DNA from: Pelobates cultripes
Lineage: Eukaryota > Chordata > Amphibia > Anura > Pelobatidae
Assembly: GCA_933207985.1 (NCBI GenBank)
Contig: OW240914.1
Span: 288,356,877-288,420,876, forward strand
DNA length: 64,000 bases
Direction: 5' to 3'
Each line of letters starts with the position of its first letter. Within the stretch, counting starts at the first letter, position 1. The notes beneath the pieces are model-generated. The model did no database searches. It saw only the letters and a list, made by a program, of their open reading frames with translations, and was not told the origin of the DNA. The translations under genes and the position numbers were made by a program. Of the stretch, positions 48,952 to 57,800 are shown piece after piece.

Positions 48952-51900
48952 TGTGTAACTGTGAGTGTCAGTGTGTATAATTGCCACGTTGGCACTTTGA
49001 GGGAAAAGAAGTTGGCTTGTAGTGTGGTTTGGGCACTCGGGCTCCAGAATGTTTCCCATAACTGCCCTAGGTTATCTAGCAACCAGTGAGGAATGTATAT
49101 TGGCACCAGCAGCATAAATATATATATATATTATGAGGGAAATTACCAATACACTCAGTCACATTTACAAACACACATTCATACAGACACTTGCTCACAT
49201 TTGTATACTGACACATACACACTCACATTCATATGCACATACTCAAATTAATAAATAAACACATGCATATTCACACACACTCACATTCATATGCATATAC
49301 ACACACATAATAATTTCAATACACATATTCATACACACATACTCATATTCAAACACACACATTTGATTTTTATGGAAATCTGTATATCTACTGTTTGGTG
49401 ATTTGCAGTTGGGATCAATATTTGCACTGATTCTACAGCTCCATGCGACTGTATACTAATGCTAGGGCTGGGGTGTTAGATCCCAGCTCACCGCATTGGC
49501 ACAGGGTGGTTAGGGAGCTATGCAGGCAGAGTACAGATTGATTGCAGCAACTCCCCTACCTCCCACAAGGTCTGCCTGCAATATCTTATTTTGCACAGCA
49601 GAAATTTTCCATTCTGCAACCACCACTGGTAGGTACCAGCCTACTCTGGCATGAGGGGGATACTCCATGAACCACCTTAACATCTGTCAACTGGAGGTGG
49701 ACTGCCCCACGATTAATACACTCAAAGAAACATCACAGCCATATCATATTTCCAGTTTAACTAGTAGATATTACTGGGTACAAAGTACTGTCTTGCTTCC
49801 AAATTTAAATCCTGCATTTAGCATTTTCATGCTAGTAACGTGATCACCATAAAGCATTTTAAAAAAAAAGCATGTTACAATAAATTACTGTAGAAAATAC
49901 AGAGGGACAAACTAATAATTAGATCTATCAGTTATTCAGTGGAAAGTGCAGCTGTAGTACTGGTAATCACATTAAAAAAAAAGTTATAAAATACAACTTA
50001 AAAAAATGTCACCAAGTATTACCAGGTAAGGACCAAATGAATGGGCAGCAGGGTGAAAATTAATTATAATTTATCTCACTTACAGTTTATAGAGAGTACA
50101 TTAATTGTATAACCTCTATGAAGATTTAGATTCATATTGACATGAATTTGTACACCATGTTTAGAAAATAATGCATATTTACTACTATTTTTTGAAGTGA
50201 TTGACACTGCATATAAACACGAGTCTTGTTTTGAGATGTTCATTCATTAATACAATTTATTTCTCCACAATTCTGTTTGTCTATTTTTTATTTACTTAGA
50301 ACATCAATATACAACTTGCCAAAAAAAAAAAAAAAAATACTAGTGAGACTTCAAATGATTAAAAAATAAATATTAACAGCATTTATTTAATTGCTTAACT
50401 TTTATTGAGAAAAGATTATTAATTTACTTTTACTTATTTCAATTACAGCTCAAAGGTTTATTAACTTCCGACTGTCTCAAGACACTTTTGGGTGTATGTA
50501 TAACATTTTTCAATATAAAATGTCTTCTTTTAATATGTTTGGATCTCTGTATCGTGGCCATAATTTTTAGGGTCCAGGTGGTTTCATTAAATGCAGAGAG
50601 TGCTTTATTGTGGGACACCTTTTATCACACTATTTGGGGCTTATTTCCTTACAATAATAGTCTTTTGGAAAATGTGCTAATTATAATAACAATCTTGTTT
50701 TCAAGCCCTGTTAATATGCCTGTGCTTCTAAACGAGCCTCCAAGTGCAATGTGAATTTCCTGACAGTTGTGTTTTTCATAACAACAGCTTTTTGCCTTTA
50801 TAGAATATGAATGTGTTTGACATACCATTCCATCATAATGCATGCTATGGGTTTGAGTAAGGCAGTTGCTGCAAGTAATGAAATGTGCAGTATCAACATG
50901 CATTGTATTGCATTTTTGTACACTGATACTAAACTCTTGTAAAATAATTTGAAAGGGCAAATCATTTCAGATTTTTTTCCCCCCAGTGTATGAATATCAG
51001 AACTATGCACAGATACAACATTTGATTCATATGATTCAATTTGTTGGTGAAAAAATATGAATCTCAGCCGAATTTAACCTATGAACTTTTTTAAGATAAC
51101 TTCATTATTCCTACCCTTCCCATTCTTCTTTTTTTTTTGCCCCTAGTGCTGCTGTCAGGCAAGTAGTACAAGTCACAAAACTAACAAATTGTTCATCAAG
51201 TTTTATTTGTTTCGTGATATGTTGATTGGCCGTTTCAGATTTTGAAATTTCATACAAATTGATGATCTCCTAAAATTTTAATGAGTGCACGTTTAAGAAA
51301 CATACATGCATTACATGTATAAATAAATTAAAACTGGTGTATGTGCTATTATAAATGCAAATCAAAGCCTTTGCCAATATTTATTGACATGTTGATGGGT
51401 GAACATGACCTGTTACTGATATTAAAGCAATCACAATCTCAGAATTCTAAAACTTTTTGACACAATTTACCATTATTTTATCAGTTAATATGCCATATAA
51501 ATTATGTTCAATACCTAAGTCTCAGCAATCGTAACTCCTGGAGAAGAGTTATCAAATTGTTAATGGGTACTATAACACCGATGACCACTTCTGCTTTTAG
51601 TAATGGCCATGGTGCTAGGAGTCTGCATGTGCAGCATTTTTGAAATACTGCACACCATACAGAGATATTTGCACTTTGTGCTGGGACTAGTTAAACCCTT
51701 TATGCACGTGACTGCTCAATATCAATTATGTGCAAAAAATATGTCTGTCGTCACACTGTAATGAACATATCATTAGATGAGATTGCAGTACTAGGATCAT
51801 GTAGGGAGCACTTCAACAATGCTCCCTGCATGGTCCTAAAGTCTGGGAGCTGTCAAAAAAGCCTGCCAATTTATGAGCCCTCCCTTTTTCTATCTACACC

Positions 51901-54424
51901 CAGCCAGTGGCGTACACATGACCCATGGGGCCCCGGTGCGAAAATTGATCCGTGGGCCCCCCCGTGCGCGCGGGCTGGGCCGCAACACATGGCGGTGTGC
52001 ACCTGGTCGCAGGGGTTACAGGGCTGTGACCCCTGCGACCGCGGTATGTACGCCAGTGCATGCAGATGCACACACACTTAAAGGACCACTACAGACACCC
52101 AGATCACATCAGCTCAATGAAGTTGTCTGGGTGTCAGGTCCCTCTAGTTTTAACCCTGCAGCTGAAATGTTTCACTGAGGGTTAATCCAGCCTCTAGTCT
52201 CACTGACAGCCGCTAGAGGAGCACACTGAACGTCCATAGGAAAGCATTGAGTAATGCTTTCCTATGGGCGGTTTGAATGCATGCGCAGTCGCATTCGGAG
52301 CTGAGAGGCTAAGGGATCCCCAGCGCCAAGGGAGTCCGGCGCTGGAGAAAGGTAAGTGCTGAAGACACACACACACTCTCACTTACAGACACCTACACAC
52401 TAGCTAACAGACACACACATTTACTGACAGACACACTCAGCGACAGACATACACACACACTCACTTACAAAACATACACTCTCATTGACAAACACACACT
52501 CACTAACAGACATCAAACAGACTCACTAACACACACACACACTCAGTAAAACACACACAGTAACACTCACTGACACTCACTAGCAGACACACACACTAAC
52601 ACTCACACTCACTCTAACACTCACACACACTAACACTAGCAGACACACACACACTAACACTCACTAGCAGACACACACACACTAACACTCACTCTAACAC
52701 TAACACTAACACTAACAGTCACTCTAACACACACTCTAACACTCACACACTCTCAAACACTAACACTAGTTTTTTGTTTTTGTTTTTTTAAATGTAATCC
52801 CCCCAGCCTCCTTACCTTTTGGAGTGCTGGGGGGATTCCCTGGGGTCCAGTGGTGCTGCTGGGCTCCTGGGCGGGTGGCCGGTCGGGCAGGCGGGCGCGC
52901 GAGGGAGCACTCAGTGCTTCCTCTTCAGCTCCCTCGCGCGCCGCATAGGGATGCCGGAACCGGAAGATGACGTTATCTTCCGGCTCCGGTATCAGTGCGG
53001 TGTGCGAGGGAGCTGAAGAGGAAGCACTGAGTGCTTCCTCGCGCGCCCGCCTGCCCGACCGGCCACCCGCCCGCCGGGGTCAGCAGGGCCAGCCTCGGGG
53101 GGCCCTGGGGTGGTCGGCTCCTGGGTCCCCCAGGGGAAGAGGCTGGCCCAGTGGCACACACCGGGTCGCAACCGCGACCCCTGCGACCCTGGTAAATACG
53201 CCACTGCATCCACCCCATATGGGCATCACTAATGATGAAGTTGCATCAGTGGAAACATTTCTTTTCCTTTACTTTGATACTGCCAGTTACTAGGGGTGGA
53301 GGGGCTTGGATGCATTAATGTGGAGGCTGCTCTGCATACAGAACAAACAGAGCAGAAAGAGTTAACTTGTGCAGAAGTGTGAGGGGCCAGATTGGAGTCA
53401 CAGTCCCAGTGTAACCTGATTTAGGCTTTTCACAGCAGAAGCTCTCTATGCTAGCAGCTCTGTGCAGAGACGCTGGTGTCTTAAAGACTCATACAATCTC
53501 AATTTCCACTACTAAATCACAAGAGGATGACTGGAATTGTTTAGCCCTGAGATAGATAGATAGATAGATAGAATACTTTTTTTTCCTGTAGCATTTACGA
53601 GGAGTTTGCGGTTGTAAAAATTAATTTTGTTTGTTTCTACAAAGCAGACTAAGATTGTTTTTTTAAATGTAATCCCCCCAGCCTCCTTACCTTTTGGAGT
53701 GCTGGGGGGATTCCCTGGGGTCCAGTGGTGCTGCTGGGCTCCTGGGCGGGTGGCCGGTCGGGCAGGCGGGCGCGCGAGGGAGCACTCAGTGCTTCCTCTT
53801 CAGCTCCCTCACGCGCCGCGTAGGGATGCCGGAGCCGGAAGATGACGTCATCTTCCGGCTCCGGAATCAGTGCGGTGCGCGAGGGAGCTGAAGAGGAAGC
53901 ACTGAGTGCTCCCTCGCGCGCCCGCCTGCCCGACCGGCCACCCGCCCGCCGGGGTCAGCAGGGCCAGCCTCGGGGGGCCCTGGGGTGGTCGGCTCCTGGG
54001 TCCCCCAGGGGAAGAGGCTGGCCCAGTGGCACACACCGGGTCGCAACCGCGACCCCTGCGACCCTGGTATGTACGCCACTGCATCCACCCCATATGGGCA
54101 TCACTAATGATGAAGTTGCATCAGTGGAAACATTTCTTTTCCTTTACTTTGATACTGCCAGTTACTAGGGGTGGAGGGGCTTGGATGCATTAATGTGGAG
54201 GCTGCTCTGCATACAGAACAAACAGAGCAGAAAGAGTTAACTTGTGCAGAAGTGTGAGGGGCCAGATTGGAGTCACAGTCCCAGTGTAACCTGATTTAGG
54301 CTTTTCACAGCAGAAGCTCTCTATGCTAGCAGCTCTGTGCAGAGACGCTGGTGTCTTAAAGACTCATACAATCTCAATTTCCACTACTAAATCACAAGAG
54401 GATGACTGGAATTGTTTAGCCCTG

Positions 54425-54459
<35 letters not shown>

Positions 54460-54762
54460 ATACTTTTTTTTCCTGTAGCATTTACGAGGAGTTTGCGGTT
54501 GTAAAAATTAATTTTGTTTGTTTCTACAAAGCAGACTAAGATTTTAAATTTAGGGAGACAGCATCAGCTGGTAACATTTAGCAAAAGCTTTGAAAACAGT
54601 AAATAACAGTTGACTCCAAATATATTCTATGTAAGTTTGTTTGAGCAGGGTCCTCTTCAACCTATTGTTCCTGTAAGTTATTGCAATTGTCTAATTTATT
54701 GTTAAATCTCCCCCCTCTGATAATATTGTAAAGTGCTACGGAATATGCTGGCGCTATATAAA

Positions 54763-54800
<38 letters not shown>

Positions 54801-57800
54801 ATAATAATAATAATAATAAATAGCCATTAAAAGTAACATCAGTCTGTAATTCAGTCATTGATGCATGAAATTCTGTGGTTTAGAAACAGTCGCTACTCAC
54901 AAAGGTTAACAACAGACACTTTAGTGATAAATGAGAATGTTTGTAATGAGTCCATAGTGGAAGCAAGAAACAGTCAGTAGTAAATGTTTTTTTAAAAAAC
55001 ATTTACCATTTCAGGAATGATAGTTATGCTCCAGGAAATGGGCTGATCTTGAAAAGTTCCCACATTTTTTTATCCCGTACTTGATTAATGCCTCATGATA
55101 TGAGCATCAAAATGTATAAATTAATCTTTCTTTCTTTTAACTTAAAGTATATATGAAGTTTTAAAAAATAAAAACAAAATTTTCTTTTGTTTGTTTAGGA
55201 AAATATTCCAGATATTATTAAGATACTGCTTTGCGTGGTAAGCTTGAAACTGTTAATGTATATGCACAATTATATTTTTACTGTCATTAATTATTAGATT
55301 CTAAAAGGAAAAATTATTTAAAAAATGTATGATACGTTGAAATATTGATAAACAGGTGCCTTATATACATATAAAAAAAAAGAGTATACAAAGAAAAAAA
55401 GATTAAGCCACTAGTTTGCAAAGATAGAGATTAGCTATGGAAATTAATATTTATTCACTATCAGGGCCGCCATCAGGGGGTGACAGCCATGACGGTTGTC
55501 CTGGCCCGCCGGTCCTGGGGGCCCTGGGCCACACATTCCTTCTCTGCACATATATATATAGCGATGATCACTGTGAAGAAAACAGACTTATTTTCTGCAT
55601 TTTCTTATTCGTTACTTTCAGCTGTATTCATTTATTTGGGCATAATGGATTTTTATTGTGCTGCTGCTGGCCCTTTAACTCCCAGAGAAATGATTTGTAC
55701 TTTTAAACTGGCACTTCGGATGCAGTCGAAGTGCCGCAGTAGTCGAATTGGCCGCCATTCCAAAATCAAACTCATTCAAACGCAGTCAACGGTGTGTGCA
55801 ACCAAATCTATGGAACTGTTTTTGGCTACCCAATTGCACGAACACCGCTGACCCGTACCTTCTCCTTCGCTTCAACACTACGGCTGGAGACTAAGTCCCG
55901 AACGAAGATTCGAACGCTTGTTCGAATGGAACTTAGTAATTTTCTCAGTGTAAAATAGACCGACCGCACAGCTCAAATCCATGTCAAATAGGACTTTCCC
56001 TTAACTTTTTAACCCCTGAACCGATTGCCCTGATTTTTGAGTATGTGTATATTCCAAGTATTCTGATTCTGAAAATGTATGTTTTATATGAATGGCATTT
56101 ATATTTTGGAAGTTATTAATATTTTGTTAAAACTGTATATTTTCTGCCTGTGATAAGTAAGTTAGTCTCATGTGTTGAGATAATTGTATCACAAGCAGAG
56201 GGGAGGGTTTGTGTGTAATTGCTGGGAGTGTCTGAATGTATTGTACGTATTGATTGGTTGTTCCTTTTGTCTGTTGTGGGAGGCTCACTGGCAGGAGGAA
56301 TTCCATAAAAGCCAGTGTGTCGTCAATAAAGCTCATTCCTGTTATACCCTTCATGAAGTCTAGGCTCATGCTTAGGGGATATTTTACTTGCTGGGGAGAA
56401 TTGTCTTGGAAGCTGAATTCATCTACACTATTCCTCTACACCCTATCTGCAGTTATTATCACTTATGCTCAGCTATTGGGAACGGAATAGAAGATTGCAG
56501 CATCATAACAACTGCAGGTCTTAACAATCGATATATATATATATATATGTGCAACCACGGGCCCCCTGGCTTCCTATACTTGCAGAGGGAGGCCAGCAGA
56601 CTGCAGGAGCACATTACAGCTCTTCCCTCTCTCTAACTCCCGCGAGACGTGTGGCCGTCAGAGAGTTGCCACGGGTTACCATGGCAACGCTCCTGCCTTC
56701 AGCACGCACACCACGCTCGCGAGAGTTATAGAGAGGGAAGAGCTGTAATGTGCTCCTGCAGTCTGCTGGGCTCCCTCTGCAAGTACAGGGAGCCAGGGGG
56801 CCCCACCATGCCATTGGACCACCCTCTCTGGACCAGGTAAAAGACAGGGAGGGGGGAAAAACAGTTATTAGATTTAATGTTGGGGATTTAATGTGGGGGG
56901 AGGGGAAAAAGCATACAATAGTAAACACACACACACACACACTGCATTCACTGCACTAACACACACTCTGCATTCACTGCACTAACACACACTCTGCATT
57001 CACTACACTAACACACACTCGGCATTCACTACACTAACACACACTCTGTATTCATTACACTGGTACACATAGTGCATTTACTACACTAACACACACTCTG
57101 CATTCACTACACTGACACACACTCTGCATTCACTATACACACAGCATCCACTACACATACATACTTTATTTACAGTACACACACTACATCCACCACACAT
57201 TTAAACACTCTGCATTCACTATACAGAGACACTGTCTAATACACACACTACATCCACTACAGACACTGCATCCACTAAACACATTGCATCTAGTACACAC
57301 AAACACTACATCCACTGGACAAACACACATTACATCACTGTACACACACTACATCCACTACTCAAACACACTCTGCGTTCACTATACACACTGCATCCGC
57401 TACACAAACACACACTCTGCATTCACTGCACAAACAGTATCTAATACACACAAACACTACATCCATTACACACATTCTAATTCATTTCCACTATACACAC
57501 CACTCATGGGCGGGCCAGGGTGGGTGTCCCAGACCTTGTGCTTTGTCAGGGGCTCCAACATTTCTGGTGGCAGCCCTGTTCACTTGCAGTGACTTATGGT
57601 GAGCTGACAATCAAGAGAATAAATATATGTTGAGAACTTAGTCCTTTATTTTGCCACTTGGTTTTCAAATAATCAACATGTTCTTATTAATAAATAATAA
57701 ATACTGTCATCATTAACAAGGCCGTGGTTGAGAAGGAGATTTGTAATTTTGGCTGTAAACACAATACACAAAAATACATCACTTTATAAATAGTCTGTCG

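Larger units (their letters stand above)
52781..54543. repeat. Tandem segmental duplication, period about 875 bp
   Basis: 52781-53657 and 53658-54543 are nearly identical. Each holds the right half of the hAT with the palindrome plus about 445 bp of neighbouring intron. The second copy has three more GATA units (54427-54460 against 53551-53572). This makes it recent. Confidence 0.85.
55462..57578. mobile_element. hAT-type element in intron 9, interrupted by an LTR
   Basis: Ends CAGGGCCGCCATCAG and CTGGTGGCAGCCCTG are inverted with two mismatches. Flanks TTCACTAT and TTCACTTG share the first six bases. It contains an LTR-like insert (55565-56526), a foldback (56559-56803) and a minisatellite of CACACTCTGCATTCACTACA units (56920-57490). 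Confidence 0.6.

Noticed and set aside
48738..49115. 125-codon minus-strand frame with Thr-His repeats
   Set aside because: Produced by the GT microsatellite and the adjacent purine-rich tract.
50494..50754. 88-codon frame after exon 8, as a read-through coding extension
   Set aside because: It overlaps the intron 8 donor in another frame. The GTATGT donor and phase-0 continuation into exon 9 explain the region better.
52967..54193. Open frames across the palindrome
   Set aside because: GC-rich DNA has few stops. The frames occur on both strands and in both duplicate copies, and the palindrome explains them.
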